Part shown: in pieces, positions 49,582-60,970 of the stretch
How the letters are laid out: each line of letters opens with the position of its first letter
Position numbering within the stretch: position 1 is the first letter of the stretch
NCBI GenBank assembly: GCA_016617495.1
Contig: WYCU01000001.1
Coordinates: 62,001-126,000 of the forward strand
Direction of reading: 5' to 3'
Length of the DNA: 64,000 bases
Source of the DNA: Azonexaceae bacterium s22
GTDB taxonomy: Bacteria; Pseudomonadota; Gammaproteobacteria; Burkholderiales; Rhodocyclaceae
Program-made: the position numbers and the translations under genes
The notes under the pieces: generated by a model
Seen by the model: the letters and a program-made list of their open reading frames with translations, nothing else
Databases searched by the model: none
What the model was told of the DNA's origin: nothing

Positions 49582-49616
49582 AAAAAACCCCGCCGACCGG
49601 AGGGGGCGGCGGGGTT
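49582..49616 (-). terminator. Rho-independent terminator of gltBD
   Basis: AACCCCGCC and GGCGGGGTT pair with a GC-rich loop; on the minus strand the stem is followed by TTTTTTATG. It lies 17 bases after the gltD stop. Confidence 0.88.
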
Positions 49617-49632
49617 AGCGCTACAGGTAAAC

Positions 49633-51102
49633 TTAGCGCGGCAGCGTCGTCGAGCCCATCAGGAATACATCGACTTCGCGTGCGGCCTGACGGCCTTCGC
49701 GGATGGCCCAGACCACCAGCGACTGGCCGCGACGCACGTCACCGGCAGCGAACACGCCGTCGACATTGGTGCGGTAGCAGCCTTCGCCGTCCGTCGTTGC
49801 CTTGGCATTGTTTCGCGCATCCTTTTCGACACCGAAGGCTTCGAGCAGGCTGCCGACCGGATTGACAAAGCCCATGGCCAGGAACGCGGCATCGCACGGC
49901 AGTTCGAATTCGGAACCGGCGACTTCAGTCATCTTGCCACCCGCCCATTCGACACGCACCGCCTTGAGCGCCTTGACGTTGCCCTTGCCGTCCTCGATGA
50001 ACTCCTTGGTCGCCACAGCAAATTCACGCGCGGTGGCGCCTTCCTTGTGCGAGGAGGAGGTACGCATCTTGAGCGGCCAGTACGGCCAGGTCAGCGGCTT
50101 GTCTTCCTGCTCCGGCGGCGCCGGCATGAGTTCGAACTGAGTCACCGAAGCGGCGCCATGACGGTAGCTGGTGCCGACGCAGTCGGAACCGGTATCGCCG
50201 CCACCGATGACGATGACGTGCTTGCCCTTGACGTTGATCGGATTGGCGATGCCCTGCTGAACTTCCTTGTTCTGCGGAATCAGAAACTCCAGCGCAGCGT
50301 ACACACCCTTGAACTGACGGCCAGGCACCGGCAGATCGCGCGGCACTTCAGAACCGGCGGCAAGGATCACTGCGTCGAAATCCTTCTTCAGTTGCTCGGC
50401 AGAAACCGTCTCGGTGGCGTCGTTATTGATGCCGGCCGGGATGTTCTTGTCGCCGACGATGACCTTGGTCTTGAATACCACGCCTTCGGCTTCCATCTGC
50501 GCGACGCGACGGTCGATCACCGACTTGTTCAGCTTGAAGTCGGGAATGCCGAAGCCGAGCAGGCCGCCGATGCGGCTGGACTTCTCGAACACGGTCACGT
50601 CATGGCCGACGCGCGCCAGTTGCTGGGCAGCAGCCATGCCAGCCGGGCCTGAACCGACGATGGCGACCTTCTTGCCCGTCTTGACGGCGGCCGGCTGCGG
50701 CACGACCCAACCCATTTCCCAGCCCTTGTCGATGATGAAATGCTCGATCGACTTGATGCCCACTGGCGCGGCATTGATGCCGAGGGTACAGGCGGCTTCA
50801 CAGGGGGCCGGGCAGATTCGGCCGGTAAAGTCAGGGAAGTTGTTGGTGGAGTGCAGCACTTCCAGCGCCTGCTTCCAGTTGCCCTTGTAAACCAAGTCAT
50901 TCCAGTCCGGAATGATGTTGTTTACCGGGCAGCCGTTGTTGCAGAACGGGATGCCGCAGTCCATGCAGCGCGCCCCCTGCGTCTTGGCATCATCGTCGTT
51001 CAGGGTCTGAACGAATTCCTTGTAATGCTTCAAGCGCTGTTCGACCGGCTCGTAAGCCTCTTCGAGGCGTTCGAACTCCATGAATCCAGTCGGCTTGCCC
51101 AT
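49633..51102 (-). CDS. gltD: Glutamate synthase small subunit
   Basis: A 489-residue NADPH-binding subunit that passes electrons to GltB for making glutamate from glutamine and 2-oxoglutarate. It has two N-terminal cysteine groups for 4Fe-4S clusters ([23 protein letters not shown] and [12 protein letters not shown]), an FAD site [13 protein letters not shown] and an NADPH site [13 protein letters not shown]. The start overlaps the gltB stop by one base (TAATG), so the two are coupled. Confidence 0.97.
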   Translation of the reverse strand: MGKPTGFMEFERLEEAYEPVEQRLKHYKEFVQTLNDDDAKTQGARCMDCGIPFCNNGCPVNNIIPDWNDLVYKGNWKQALEVLHSTNNFPDFTGRICPAPCEAACTLGINAAPVGIKSIEHFIIDKGWEMGWVVPQPAAVKTGKKVAIVGSGPAGMAAAQQLARVGHDVTVFEKSSRIGGLLGFGIPDFKLNKSVIDRRVAQMEAEGVVFKTKVIVGDKNIPAGINNDATETVSAEQLKKDFDAVILAAGSEVPRDLPVPGRQFKGVYAALEFLIPQNKEVQQGIANPINVKGKHVIVIGGGDTGSDCVGTSYRHGAASVTQFELMPAPPEQEDKPLTWPYWPLKMRTSSSHKEGATAREFAVATKEFIEDGKGNVKALKAVRVEWAGGKMTEVAGSEFELPCDAAFLAMGFVNPVGSLLEAFGVEKDARNNAKATTDGEGCYRTNVDGVFAAGDVRRGQSLVVWAIREGRQAAREVDVFLMGSTTLPR

Positions 51103-54100
51103 TATGCGGCCTCCTTCTGTGCTGCAGCGGCCAACTCGGTGAGCGCCCGCTTGTACTCATGCGGATAAACTTTGACGAACTTCTCGCGATAGGTTTCCCA
51201 ATCGGCGAGCACCTTCTTGGCGATCTTGCTGCCGGTGTATTCGGCGTGACGGGTCACCAGCTCCTTGAGCTGGGTTTCGTCGGCCGTACCGCGATGCATC
51301 GGCTCGTCGGTGGATTGGCGATTGGCCGGCAGAACCTTTTCCAGCGCGACCTGGGCGAGGTTGCAACGATTCTTGAAGCTGCCGTCCTCATCCAGGACGT
51401 AGGCGATGCCGCCCGACATACCGGCAGCGAAGTTGCGCCCGGTCATGCCCAACACGATAACCGTGCCGCCGGTCATGTATTCGCAACCGTGGTCGCCCAC
51501 GCCTTCGACGACCGCCGTACCGCCGGAGTTACGTACACAGAAACGCTCGCCGCCAACACCCGCAAAGAACGATTCACCGTCGGTCGCACCGTACATGACA
51601 GTGTTGCCACAGATGATGTTCTGTTGCGTGTCGCCGCGGAAATCGGCGCTCGGCTTGATGATGATGCGACCGCCCGACAGGCCTTTGCCGACGTAGTCGT
51701 TGCCTTCGCCGGTCAGTTCCAGCGTCACGCCCTTGGCCAGGAAAGCCCCGAAGGCCTGGCCGGCAGTGCCGGTCAGCTTGACGTGGATGGTGTCGTCCGG
51801 CAGGCCGGCGTTGCCGTAGCGGCGGGCGACTTCGCCCGACAGCATGGTGCCGCAGGTACGGTTGACGTTGATGATCTTGGTGTCGATCTGAACCTTCTGG
51901 CCCTTTTCCAGCGCCGGCTTGGCTTGCTCGATCAGCTTGTGGTCGAGCGCCTTGTCGAGACCGTGATCCTGGCCTTCGGTGTGCAGACGCGGCACTTCTG
52001 CCGGAACGTTCGGCTGGTAGAAGATCTTGGAGAAATCCAGACCCTTGGCCTTCCAGTGTTCGATGCCGGCACGCATGTCGAGCAGATCGGTGCGACCGAT
52101 CAGGTCGTCGAACTTGCGGATTCCCAACTGGGCCATCAGTTCGCGCGCTTCTTCGGCAACGAAGAAGAAGTAATTGACAACGTGTTCCGGCTGGCCGGAG
52201 AAGCGCTTGCGCAGTTCCGGATCCTGGGTAGCGACGCCGACCGGGCAGGTGTTCAGATGGCACTTGCGCATCATGATGCAGCCTTCGACGACCAGCGGTG
52301 CGGTAGCGAAACCGAATTCATCGGCACCGAGCAGCGCGCCGATGACGACGTCGCGACCGGTCTTCATCTGACCGTCGACTTGAACGCGGATACGCGAACG
52401 CAGGCGGTTCAGCACCAGCGTCTGCTGGGTTTCGGACAAGCCAAGTTCCCACGGCGTGCCGGCGTGCTTGATCGACGACACCGGCGAAGCACCCGTACCG
52501 CCGTCGAAGCCGGCAATCACGACGTGATCGGCCTTGGCCTTGGCAACACCGGCAGCAACCGTACCGACGCCGACTTCCGAGACCAGCTTGACGGAGATCG
52601 AAGCAGTCGGATTGACGTTCTTCAGATCATGGATCAGCTGGGCCAAGTCCTCGATAGAGTAGATGTCGTGGTGCGGCGGTGGCGAAATCAGAGTGACGCC
52701 CGGCACGGAGTGACGCAGCTTGCCGATGTATTCGGACACCTTGGTACCCGGCAGTTGACCGCCTTCACCCGGCTTCGCGCCTTGGGCCATCTTGATCTGG
52801 ATCTGGTCCGAATTGACCAGGTACTCCGCGGTAACGCCAAAGCGACCGGAAGCGACCTGCTTGATGGCGGAACGCAGCGAGTCGCCATCCTTGAACTCGT
52901 AATCGCGCTCGATGCGGGAGGCGCCGATCACCTCGGACAGCTTCTGACCGGCCTTGAGCGGCTGGAAGCGCTTGGCGTCTTCACCGCCCTCTCCGGTATT
53001 CGACTTGCCGCCGATGCGGTTCATCGCGATGGCCAGCGTGGTATGCGCTTCGGTCGAGATCGAGCCGAGAGACATGGCGCCAGTAGCGAAACGCTTGACG
53101 ATTTCCTTGGCCGGCTCGACTTCGTCCAGCGGGATCGGCTGAGCGCCGAACTTGAATTCGAACAGGCCGCGCAGGGTCAGGTGACGCTTGGTCTGATCGT
53201 TGATCAGCTTGGCGTATTCCTTGTAAGTCTCGTACTTGCCGGAGCGCGTCGAGTGTTGCAGCTTGGCGATGGAATCCGGGGTCCACATGTGCTCTTCGCC
53301 ACGGATACGGAAAGCGTATTCGCCGCCAGCGTCCAGCATGTTGGTCAGCACCGGGTCGGCAGAGAACGCCTCCTTGTGCAGACGGATAGCCTCTTCGGCC
53401 ACCTCGAACACGCCGATACCTTCGACGTTGGACGGCGTGCCGGTGAAGTATTTCTCGACAAAGTCCTTTTTGAGACCGATCGCTTCGAAAATCTGGGCGC
53501 CGGTATAGGACATGTAGGTCGAGATGCCCATCTTGGACATGACCTTGCACAAGCCCTTACCAATCGCCTTGATGAAATTCTTGGTGAACTTCTCAGCCTT
53601 TTCGGCATCACCCTTGGCCAGGCTCTCGATGGTTTCGAGGGCGAGGTAGGGGTGCACGGCTTCGGCACCGAAACCACCGAGCAGCGCAAAGTGATGAACT
53701 TCGCGGGCCGAACCGGTTTCAACGACCAGACCGGTCGAAGTGCGCAGGCCCTTCTTGACCAGATGCTGGTGAATGGTCGAGGTTGCCAGCAGCGCCGGGA
53801 TGGCGACGTGATCGGCATCGACCTTGCGGTCGGAGACGATCAGGATGTTTGCACCAGAACGGACTGCATCCTCGGCATCCGCGGCTAGCGAAGCCAGGCG
53901 GGCTTCAATGCCCTCCTTGCCCCATTTCACCGGGTAGCAGATGTCCAGCTCGAACGAACGGAACTTGCCGGAAGTGTATTGCTCGATGTTGCGCAGCTTC
54001 TCGATATCGGAGAATGACAGCACCGGCTGCGACACTTCGAGACGGATCGGCGGATTGATGTCGTTGGTATTCAGCAGGTTCGGCTTCGGTCCCACGAAGG

Positions 54101-55745
54101 ACACAAGCGACATGACCAGTTCTTCGCGAATCGGGTCGATCGGCGGATTGGTCACTTGGGCGAACAACTGCTTGAAATAGGTGTAAAGCGTCTTGTTCTT
54201 CTTCGACAGTACCGGCAGTGCCGAATCGGTACCCATTGAACCGGTAGCTTCTTCACCGCTCTGAACCATCGGCTCCAGAATGACCTTGATGTCTTCCTGG
54301 GTGTAACCAAACGCTTGCTGACGATCAAGCATCGACGTTGCCGGCTCGGCTGCGACTTGCTCGCCGGAACATGGCACTTCGTCGAGCTTGATACGGATCT
54401 TCTCGATCCACTCACGATAGGGCTTGGCGTTGGCCAGGGAATCTTTCAGTTCCTTGTCGTCGATGATACGGCCCTGTTCCATGTCGATCAGGAACATCTT
54501 GCCAGGCTGCAAACGCCACTTCTTGACGATTTTCTTTTCCGGAATCGGCAACACGCCGGACTCAGAGGCCATAACGACCATGTCGTCATCGGTCACCAGA
54601 TAGCGTGCCGGACGCAGGCCATTACGGTCCAGCGTTGCACCGATCTGACGGCCATCGGTGAATGCGACGGCAGCGGGACCGTCCCACGGCTCCATCATCG
54701 CCGCATGGTATTCATAGAAGGCGCGGCGATTTTCGTCCATCAGCGCGTGTTTTTCCCAAGCCTCCGGAATCATCAGCATCACGGCCTGTGCCAGCGAGTA
54801 GCCACCGCCCATGACGAGCAGCTCGAGCGCATTGTCGAACGCGGCAGAGTCGGACTGACCCGGATAGTGCAACGGCCAAACCTTGTCCAGATCCTTGCCG
54901 AGGATGGGCGAAGAAATCGCCTGCTCGCGGGCCTTGAACCAGTTGATGTTGCCGCGAACGGTGTTAATTTCACCGTTGTGCGCAATATAACGGAATGGGT
55001 GGGCCAAATCCCAGGTCGGGAAAGTGTTGGTCGAGAAACGCTGATGCACCAGTGCCAGTGCGGATACCGTACGCTTATCCTGGAGATCAAGGTAATACAC
55101 GCCAACCTGATCGGCCAACAGCAGGCCCTTGTAATTTACAGTGCGCGCGGAAAACGACGGCACATAAAATTCTTGGCCGTGTTTCAGATTCAGCGACTTG
55201 ATGGCGTTCGCCGAACGACGACGAATGATGTAGAGCTTGCGCTCCAATGCGTCCGTCACGAAAACATCGGGACCGCGGCCGACAAAGACCTGGCGGATAA
55301 CGGGTTCTTTGGCTTTGACGGTCGGCGACATCGGCATGTCGCAATTGACCGGAACGTCACGCCAACCTAGCAGCACCTGCCCCTCGGCCTTGATGGAGCG
55401 CTCGATCTCTTCGACGCAAGCGTGGCGCGACGCCCCTTCCTGAGGCAGGAAGACCATACCCACGCCATATTCGCCGACGGGAGGAAGGTCCACGCCCTGC
55501 TTGGCCATCTCCTCGCGATAAAACTGATCCGGAATTTGAATCAGAATACCGGCCCCATCGCCCTGCAGCGGGTCTGCACCAACCGCGCCACGGTGATCGA
55601 TATTTTTGAGGATCAACAAACCCTGCTCGACGATACTATGGCTCTTCTGGCCCTTGACGTGGGCCACAAAACCTACGCCGCAAGCGTCGTGCTCGTTGGC
55701 AGGATCGTATAAACCCTGCCGTTCAGGTACTGCCGGTTCCATCAC
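51102..55745 (-). CDS. gltB: Glutamate synthase large subunit
   Basis: A 1547-residue amidotransferase/synthase. The N-terminal class II glutaminase has the catalytic cysteine in [10 protein letters not shown], exposed after removal of a short leader. The FMN-binding synthase domain includes [34 protein letters not shown], and the 3Fe-4S cluster cysteines are in [17 protein letters not shown]-terminal beta-helix domain has repeated G-rich strands ([19 protein letters not shown]). It works with GltD in nitrogen assimilation. ATG at 55745 is followed by a second in-frame ATG. Confidence 0.97.
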   Translation of the reverse strand: MMEPAVPERQGLYDPANEHDACGVGFVAHVKGQKSHSIVEQGLLILKNIDHRGAVGADPLQGDGAGILIQIPDQFYREEMAKQGVDLPPVGEYGVGMVFLPQEGASRHACVEEIERSIKAEGQVLLGWRDVPVNCDMPMSPTVKAKEPVIRQVFVGRGPDVFVTDALERKLYIIRRRSANAIKSLNLKHGQEFYVPSFSARTVNYKGLLLADQVGVYYLDLQDKRTVSALALVHQRFSTNTFPTWDLAHPFRYIAHNGEINTVRGNINWFKAREQAISSPILGKDLDKVWPLHYPGQSDSAAFDNALELLVMGGGYSLAQAVMLMIPEAWEKHALMDENRRAFYEYHAAMMEPWDGPAAVAFTDGRQIGATLDRNGLRPARYLVTDDDMVVMASESGVLPIPEKKIVKKWRLQPGKMFLIDMEQGRIIDDKELKDSLANAKPYREWIEKIRIKLDEVPCSGEQVAAEPATSMLDRQQAFGYTQEDIKVILEPMVQSGEEATGSMGTDSALPVLSKKNKTLYTYFKQLFAQVTNPPIDPIREELVMSLVSFVGPKPNLLNTNDINPPIRLEVSQPVLSFSDIEKLRNIEQYTSGKFRSFELDICYPVKWGKEGIEARLASLAADAEDAVRSGANILIVSDRKVDADHVAIPALLATSTIHQHLVKKGLRTSTGLVVETGSAREVHHFALLGGFGAEAVHPYLALETIESLAKGDAEKAEKFTKNFIKAIGKGLCKVMSKMGISTYMSYTGAQIFEAIGLKKDFVEKYFTGTPSNVEGIGVFEVAEEAIRLHKEAFSADPVLTNMLDAGGEYAFRIRGEEHMWTPDSIAKLQHSTRSGKYETYKEYAKLINDQTKRHLTLRGLFEFKFGAQPIPLDEVEPAKEIVKRFATGAMSLGSISTEAHTTLAIAMNRIGGKSNTGEGGEDAKRFQPLKAGQKLSEVIGASRIERDYEFKDGDSLRSAIKQVASGRFGVTAEYLVNSDQIQIKMAQGAKPGEGGQLPGTKVSEYIGKLRHSVPGVTLISPPPHHDIYSIEDLAQLIHDLKNVNPTASISVKLVSEVGVGTVAAGVAKAKADHVVIAGFDGGTGASPVSSIKHAGTPWELGLSETQQTLVLNRLRSRIRVQVDGQMKTGRDVVIGALLGADEFGFATAPLVVEGCIMMRKCHLNTCPVGVATQDPELRKRFSGQPEHVVNYFFFVAEEARELMAQLGIRKFDDLIGRTDLLDMRAGIEHWKAKGLDFSKIFYQPNVPAEVPRLHTEGQDHGLDKALDHKLIEQAKPALEKGQKVQIDTKIINVNRTCGTMLSGEVARRYGNAGLPDDTIHVKLTGTAGQAFGAFLAKGVTLELTGEGNDYVGKGLSGGRIIIKPSADFRGDTQQNIICGNTVMYGATDGESFFAGVGGERFCVRNSGGTAVVEGVGDHGCEYMTGGTVIVLGMTGRNFAAGMSGGIAYVLDEDGSFKNRCNLAQVALEKVLPANRQSTDEPMHRGTADETQLKELVTRHAEYTGSKIAKKVLADWETYREKFVKVYPHEYKRALTELAAAAQKEAA

Positions 55746-55921
55746 TGTCGTTCCTTAAAAATCTCGGCCAAATATGGACCAAATGAAAAAATACCGGTCT
55801 TTTGTCAGCTAACCGGCCTAAAGGAAAATTTCAGGCAACCGCGGAATATACGACCAAAAAGCCAGAGATTCAAGGAGGCGGGATGCACCAAAGCCCGGCA
55901 CATGACACCTCACTTCACCAA

Positions 55922-57022
55922 TCAGGTGCATCTGGCAGCGATAGCTGAAGTAATTTGCTCCTCATCTGCAACATCCGTTACCTCAGCCTTGCCGATCTTC
56001 CGCAACAACACAAAGCGCAATTGCCCGTTCTTCACTTTCTTATCGTGGCGCATCAGTTCAAGGTATCGCGCCAAACCGAGGTTAGGGCAGGTTGTTGGCA
56101 ACCCCGCTCGTCGCAATAATGATTCGATACGACCCAGCTCTTCGTCACTCAACCAACCCAAACGCTTCGAGAGTTCAGCAGCAATTAGCATGCCCGAGGC
56201 AACAGCCTCACCGTGCAACCACTCCCCATAGCCCATCCCGGTTTCAATGGCATGTCCAAACGTATGACCGAGATTAAGCTGCTCGCGCTCCCCTTGCTCA
56301 CGCTCGTCTGCAGCAACGACTTCAGCTTTGTTGGCGCACGAACGCTGTACCGCATAGGCCAGGGCATGGTGATCACCCTGCAATATCCGCTCTATATTTG
56401 CCTCGGTCCACTCAAAAAAATCCGGGTCTCGAATGAGCCCATATTTGATCACCTCAGCGACTCCGGCACGCAGTTCACGCAAAGGCAGTGTTTTGAGCGT
56501 CGAAATGTCCGCGAGCACCAAATTCGGCTGATAGAACGCTCCAATCATGTTCTTGCCCAGCGGATGGTTAATTGCGGTTTTCCCGCCAACCGACGAGTCA
56601 ACTTGAGCCAAAAGCGTGGTGGGCACCTGAACGAAGGGCATGCCACGTTGATAACATGCCGCCGCAAAGCCGCCCATGTCGCCAATCACACCGCCGCCAA
56701 GGGCGACCAGAACGGTTCCACGCTCACAATGGGCTGACAACAATTCGTCAAAAATCGTATTTAGGGTGCTCCAGTTTTTGTAGGACTCCCCATCCGGAAG
56801 TATCACCGAAAGTGTCTCGACCCCAAGTTTCCCCAGCGTATCTTTGAAGCGAGCCAAGTAGAGCGGCGCTACTGTGGTATTCGTCACCACCACAGCTTTT
56901 TTTTGTTTGAAAGCCCAGGCGATCAAGCCTGGATCATCGATCAGGGAAGTACCGATATAGATCGGGTAAGAACGATCCCCAAGTGAAACCTTCAGGGTGT
57001 AGTCCAATTCTACTTTTTGCAT
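55922..57022 (-). CDS. aroB: 3-dehydroquinate synthase
   Basis: A 366-residue NAD- and zinc-dependent enzyme, the second step of the shikimate pathway. Motifs include the [19 protein letters not shown] segment, [17 protein letters not shown] (catalytic Lys region) and zinc histidines in GHTFGHAIE and [11 protein letters not shown] run of eight A encodes KQKK near residue 37. The start overlaps aroK by 13 bases, the usual aroKB coupling. Confidence 0.96.
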   Translation of the reverse strand: MQKVELDYTLKVSLGDRSYPIYIGTSLIDDPGLIAWAFKQKKAVVVTNTTVAPLYLARFKDTLGKLGVETLSVILPDGESYKNWSTLNTIFDELLSAHCERGTVLVALGGGVIGDMGGFAAACYQRGMPFVQVPTTLLAQVDSSVGGKTAINHPLGKNMIGAFYQPNLVLADISTLKTLPLRELRAGVAEVIKYGLIRDPDFFEWTEANIERILQGDHHALAYAVQRSCANKAEVVAADEREQGEREQLNLGHTFGHAIETGMGYGEWLHGEAVASGMLIAAELSKRLGWLSDEELGRIESLLRRAGLPTTCPNLGLARYLELMRHDKKVKNGQLRFVLLRKIGKAEVTDVADEEQITSAIAARCT

Positions 57023-57537
57023 TGCCGACTATACTCTCGCATTATGTATTGAACGATTCCAGCAGCCACCAGATGACTTCCTTCGACGATAAGGTGGGCA
57101 ACCTCGCGATACAGCGGATCACGTTGACGATATAACTCATCCAACTTTGCCATTGGATCGTCAACGCTCAGTAACGGGCGTGTACGGTCATTCTTGGTCC
57201 GCTCATAGAGCAAACGCGGGCACACATTCAAATACACAACCCAGCCTGTTGACCGAAGACACGCGCGATTAGCCGAATCCAAAACTACGCCTCCGCCGGT
57301 GGCAAGGACGATGCCCTCGCTCTGCGTCAATTCCGCAATAGCCTGAGATTCCCTCTTGCGAAAGCCCGCCTCGCCCTCGATTTCAAAAATGGTGGGAATT
57401 GGAACCCCCGTGCGCTCGACGATTTCATGATCGGAGTCAAAAAATTGCCGACCGAGACGTCGCGCCAGTTGCCTTCCAACCGTCGTTTTTCCGGCCCCCA
57501 TCAGTCCGACTAGGTAAATATTTCGTTGCTCATCCAC
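57010..57537 (-). CDS. aroK: Shikimate kinase
   Basis: A 175-residue kinase that phosphorylates shikimate. It has the P-loop [18 protein letters not shown], the [11 protein letters not shown] substrate site, FRKRESQAI and LATGGGVV. It is placed between pilQ and aroB as in many betaproteobacteria. Confidence 0.95.
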   Translation of the reverse strand: MDEQRNIYLVGLMGAGKTTVGRQLARRLGRQFFDSDHEIVERTGVPIPTIFEIEGEAGFRKRESQAIAELTQSEGIVLATGGGVVLDSANRACLRSTGWVVYLNVCPRLLYERTKNDRTRPLLSVDDPMAKLDELYRQRDPLYREVAHLIVEGSHLVAAGIVQYIMREYSRQCKK

Positions 57538-57565
57538 GACGGCATTCTATCCGACTAGGCACCAT

Positions 57566-57600
57566 GTACAAAAAACAAAGGCCGGACTAGCCGACCTTTG
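57566..57600 (-). terminator. Rho-independent terminator after pilQ
   Basis: On the minus strand CAAAGGTCGG, a short loop and CCGGCCTTTG are followed by TTTTTTG. It lies 22 bases after the pilQ stop and separates the pil operon from aroKB. Confidence 0.82.
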
Positions 57601-57621
57601 CGAAGCCCCGTTGGAGCGTAA

Positions 57622-59754
57622 TCAATTAATCTGCAACTTATCCGAAACGATCCGCGGCGTAATGAAGAACAAGAGTTCACGACGCTCACCCGCATCCGAA
57701 TTGTATTTAAACAAGTATCCAAAGAAAGGGATGTCACCGAGGAGCGGGACCTTCTCCGTGGACTTTTCCTTCTTCGTAATGTACACCCCACCAATAACCA
57801 CTGTCCCGCCGTTCTCAACGACAACGTTGGTTTCAACCGTTGAACTCTTGATGGGAGGGTTACCTTGAACCGCTCTCGTCCAATCGGGCTCTTCCTTTTT
57901 AACAATCAACGCCATACGGATCGTGCCCTCTGGCGTGATTTGAGGTGTCGCTTCCAACGATAATTTGGCCGATTTAAAACTTACCGTTTGGGTTGTCGCA
58001 CCAGAGGTAACCTGATTAGTGACATAAGGAACCTCAGTCCCATCTTCAATTTTTGCCTTCACGTTGTTCGCGGTAATCACTCGCGGACTAGACACGACCT
58101 TACCAATACCATCGGATTCGAGCGCTGCCAATTCCAGGTTCAATATTCTGGTCAGCGATGCATTAAATAGGGAAAACGCCAAAGTGCCACCCGTTGATGA
58201 AAACGAAGGAAGGTTAACTCCCACAGTACTCGTTGAGGACTGCCCCGCGGTAGAAGAAAGTCCATTTGGTGTGTAAGCCCCCCCCCCGGTATAAATTCCC
58301 GAGCCTCCAATTTGGCTCCGCGCACCACTAAGGAAATTCAATTTGACGCCCAAATCACGGTTAAACGTATCGTTCGCCTCAACCACTCTGGCCTCGATCA
58401 GGACTTGGCGTGCCGCTATGTCTATTGCGGAGATAAATCTTCTTATCTCCTCAAGCTTTGACGGAATGTCGTTAACAAATAAGGTATTCGTTTGACCATC
58501 AGCTACGGCGCTGCCCCGCTTGCTGAGAATCCGTTGTGCCTGACCAGGAATCGCCTGCTGGCCTTGCGGGGCCAAACCGGCCAGCAATCGAGCAATATCG
58601 CCAGCCTTCTGATAGTTAAGCCTAAACTGCTCCATCTGCAATGGCTCCAGTTCGCTAATTTGTTGCCGGGACTCAAACTCAAGCTTTTCGCGCGTCGCAA
58701 TTTCATCGCGCGGGGCTATAAGCATAATATTGCCCCGTTTACGCATATCAAGACCTTTTTGTTGGAAAATGATATCTATTACCTGATCGGCAGGCACGTC
58801 TTTTAATACCAAGGTAGTTGAGCCTGTAACGCTCTCGCTGATAACCGCGTTCAATCCCAATTCTTCAGCCATTAAGCGTAACAGCGCTCGCACGTCACCA
58901 TTTTGGTAATTTATACTAACTCTCGGCCCCTGATATCCCGTCTTGGTCCCCTGAACGAGCTTGTTAGGATCTTCGACAATCCGTTTTACCTCAACAACGA
59001 ATTGGTTGTCGCTCTGATATGCGTTGTGTTCCCAGTGACCGGCCGGAGTAATGACCATTCGAGTACCATCTCCGTTCACCTTTGTTTCTACCGAAGTTAC
59101 CGGGGTACCAAAATCTGTCACATCTAGCTTCTTGCGCAGGCTTTCCGGCACTGTGGTTTTGTTGAAATCAACTATCAGCACTTTGCCCTGCTGACGAATA
59201 TCAATCCCAGTCCCAGAATCGCTAAGATCGACAATCACACGCCCTTCGCCATCCTTACCGCGCCGAAATGCTATATCGCGAAGTGCATGCTGCCTCCCGG
59301 AAATAGTCTCGTCTGCAAATCGAGTTACTCTCTGGGCAACCGAATCCGGCGCAACAGGAACTGGCGTCAGAATTACGTAAAGGGATTTACCATCCAAGCG
59401 TGTCGAATAATTCATCGAACGCGTCAGATTTAGAACAAGTCTCGTTCGATCGGCAACCTGAACAACATTCAAGCTCTGAAGATCGCCATCTTTTAAAACT
59501 ATTGTATTTTTTCCCAAACCGTTTGAGGTGGAGGGGAAATCAAATGCTATTTTTGCGGGCTTAGCCACACTAAAACCCGTTGGAATCGCCGCAAGAGGCT
59601 CTTTAAAATCGATTCTAACAGCCATATCTGCGCCTTGTGGCGCGGTATTGATCGCCTCAATGCTATTCCACGTGCCGGCTTGCCCAAAAACTGGCGCCGA
59701 AAAGGCAAGGCAGGCCGCGGCCAAAACCGCAAGTGCATTTTTGACAAATTTCAT
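57622..59754 (-). CDS. pilQ: Type IV pilus secretin PilQ
   Basis: PilQ is the outer-membrane secretin through which type IV pili extend. The 710-residue protein has a signal peptide ending in SAPVFG, two AMIN domains (residues ~35-250), an N0/STN domain (VSINYQNGDVRALLRLMAEELGLNAV) and N1 with NTLFVNDIPSKLEEIRRFISAID. A secretin beta-barrel core follows (VVSSPRVITANNVKAKIEDGTEVPYV, VVENGGTVVIGGVYITKKEKSTEKVPLLGDIPFFGYLFKY). A run of ten G (58278-58287) lies at residues ~490-492, in the barrel; slippage would break the frame. Last gene of pilMNOPQ. Confidence 0.95.
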   Translation of the reverse strand: MKFVKNALAVLAAACLAFSAPVFGQAGTWNSIEAINTAPQGADMAVRIDFKEPLAAIPTGFSVAKPAKIAFDFPSTSNGLGKNTIVLKDGDLQSLNVVQVADRTRLVLNLTRSMNYSTRLDGKSLYVILTPVPVAPDSVAQRVTRFADETISGRQHALRDIAFRRGKDGEGRVIVDLSDSGTGIDIRQQGKVLIVDFNKTTVPESLRKKLDVTDFGTPVTSVETKVNGDGTRMVITPAGHWEHNAYQSDNQFVVEVKRIVEDPNKLVQGTKTGYQGPRVSINYQNGDVRALLRLMAEELGLNAVISESVTGSTTLVLKDVPADQVIDIIFQQKGLDMRKRGNIMLIAPRDEIATREKLEFESRQQISELEPLQMEQFRLNYQKAGDIARLLAGLAPQGQQAIPGQAQRILSKRGSAVADGQTNTLFVNDIPSKLEEIRRFISAIDIAARQVLIEARVVEANDTFNRDLGVKLNFLSGARSQIGGSGIYTGGGAYTPNGLSSTAGQSSTSTVGVNLPSFSSTGGTLAFSLFNASLTRILNLELAALESDGIGKVVSSPRVITANNVKAKIEDGTEVPYVTNQVTSGATTQTVSFKSAKLSLEATPQITPEGTIRMALIVKKEEPDWTRAVQGNPPIKSSTVETNVVVENGGTVVIGGVYITKKEKSTEKVPLLGDIPFFGYLFKYNSDAGERRELLFFITPRIVSDKLQIN
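58278..58287 (-). repeat. Ten-base G tract inside pilQ
   Basis: On the coding (minus) strand a run of ten G encodes Gly-Gly-Gly in YTGGGAYTP. Runs of this length commonly change length by slipped-strand mispairing. In this assembly the length keeps the reading frame open. Confidence 0.85.
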
Positions 59755-60296
59755 TTCTTGCTTCCCTCCTTACCCTGCAGATACAGATAACTCGTACGTT
59801 CGCTCCAATCACCCGCAGAGTCTTGAACCAACTCCCTCAACACAACTTCTTTATCGGTAATTTGGGTCACCATACCAAAATCTAGCCCGACGTATTCCCC
59901 AACTTTCACTTGTTTAACTTTTTCTTCAATCTGTATTACTGCGATTGGCTTCCTATTCACGTTCATGTAACCAATCATTTTCAGCGACTCAATGGGATAT
60001 TTTTCCAGCAAGCTGTTCCGAATCTCCCTAGCCTCGAAATCGGGCTGGAATGCCCCACCATTTCCCGCGCCAGCCCTAGCCTTCGACTCCGGTTCAATCT
60101 TGGCTGACTTGAACGGATCAAGCAATCCCTCTGCATCATATGGGACAGGCTGATATGGCTTGACTTCAGGAAGCTTAGGAATGTTGCCTCGCAGATCTTT
60201 CGTACTCTCGGCCATCCATAGCTTTAAATCTTCGTGATCTCCCCCTCCACATGCAGAAAGAAAGCCACATAATGCAACAAGCATTAATTGCTTCAC
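59751..60296 (-). CDS. pilP: Type IV pilus lipoprotein PilP
   Basis: A 181-residue inner-membrane lipoprotein with lipobox LSACGGG (cysteine near 16). The C-terminal domain (VKVGEYVGLDFGMVTQITDKEVVLRELVQDSAGDW) is the PilP beta-sandwich that contacts the secretin. It links the PilNO inner-membrane pair to PilQ. Overlaps pilQ by four bases. Confidence 0.93.
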   Translation of the reverse strand: MKQLMLVALCGFLSACGGGDHEDLKLWMAESTKDLRGNIPKLPEVKPYQPVPYDAEGLLDPFKSAKIEPESKARAGAGNGGAFQPDFEAREIRNSLLEKYPIESLKMIGYMNVNRKPIAVIQIEEKVKQVKVGEYVGLDFGMVTQITDKEVVLRELVQDSAGDWSERTSYLYLQGKEGSKK

Positions 60297-60970
60297 TTCT
60301 TCGCTCCTTGCTTAGCACTCTGCTGGGCAGCTTTTTTCTGCTTGGCAACTTCCTCTTCGTCAAGATAGCGGAACGTCTTCGTCGTTGCGTCAAGCACCAA
60401 TCCACCATCTTTCGCCGGGACTATAGCCACATTATTAAGCGTGACAATCCGAGGCAATTTTGCAATATCTGCCGCAAACGCTCCAAAATCATGATAATTC
60501 CCTACAATCTTTACTGAAATTGGGAGCTCAGCATAAAAGTCTTTTGAAAGTTCCTGACCGGGCCTAAATAGCTCAAACTGCAAACCGCGCCCTAATCCGG
60601 CCTGATTGACCTCTATTAAGAGCGCCTCCATTTCCGAGCGATTTGGCAATTGTTTTAGAAGTGCCCCAAAAGAACGATCAATTTCTGCCAGTTGCTCAAC
60701 ATACAAATCGAGATTTACCGCTTGCTTCTTTTTTTCCAGAAACTGCTGCTTGAGAGTCTCTTCTTCACGTTGCTTGGTTTCAAGTTCTGAGAGCTGCTCG
60801 CTCCACATAAACCACCAACCAGCAATCAACAGAAGCAAAAAAGCAGCCAAGAGGGCAGCAATTTTTGGGGCAAGAGGCCACGCCCCAGGGTCATTCGGAT
60901 TAAGGTCGCGAAAATCATCGGCTAACGATGCAAAACTTATTTTGGGAAGCGAATCGGCGGATATTTTCAT
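60293..60970 (-). CDS. pilO: Type IV pilus alignment protein PilO
   Basis: A 225-residue bitopic inner-membrane protein: a hydrophobic helix near 33-53 (IAALLAAFLLLLIAGWWFMW), a coiled coil (QREEETLKQQFLEKKKQAV) and a ferredoxin-like periplasmic domain (ISVKIVGNYHDFGAFAADIAKLPRIV). It dimerises with PilN. Four-base overlaps on both sides. Confidence 0.94.
   Translation of the reverse strand: MKISADSLPKISFASLADDFRDLNPNDPGAWPLAPKIAALLAAFLLLLIAGWWFMWSEQLSELETKQREEETLKQQFLEKKKQAVNLDLYVEQLAEIDRSFGALLKQLPNRSEMEALLIEVNQAGLGRGLQFELFRPGQELSKDFYAELPISVKIVGNYHDFGAFAADIAKLPRIVTLNNVAIVPAKDGGLVLDATTKTFRYLDEEEVAKQKKAAQQSAKQGAKK

Noticed and set aside
51159-53888. A 909-codon open frame on the plus strand opposite gltB
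   Set aside because: It is fully antisense to a clear gltB, its translation has biased His/Arg/Gln/Asp composition typical of the opposite frame of GC-rich genes, and it shows no domain.
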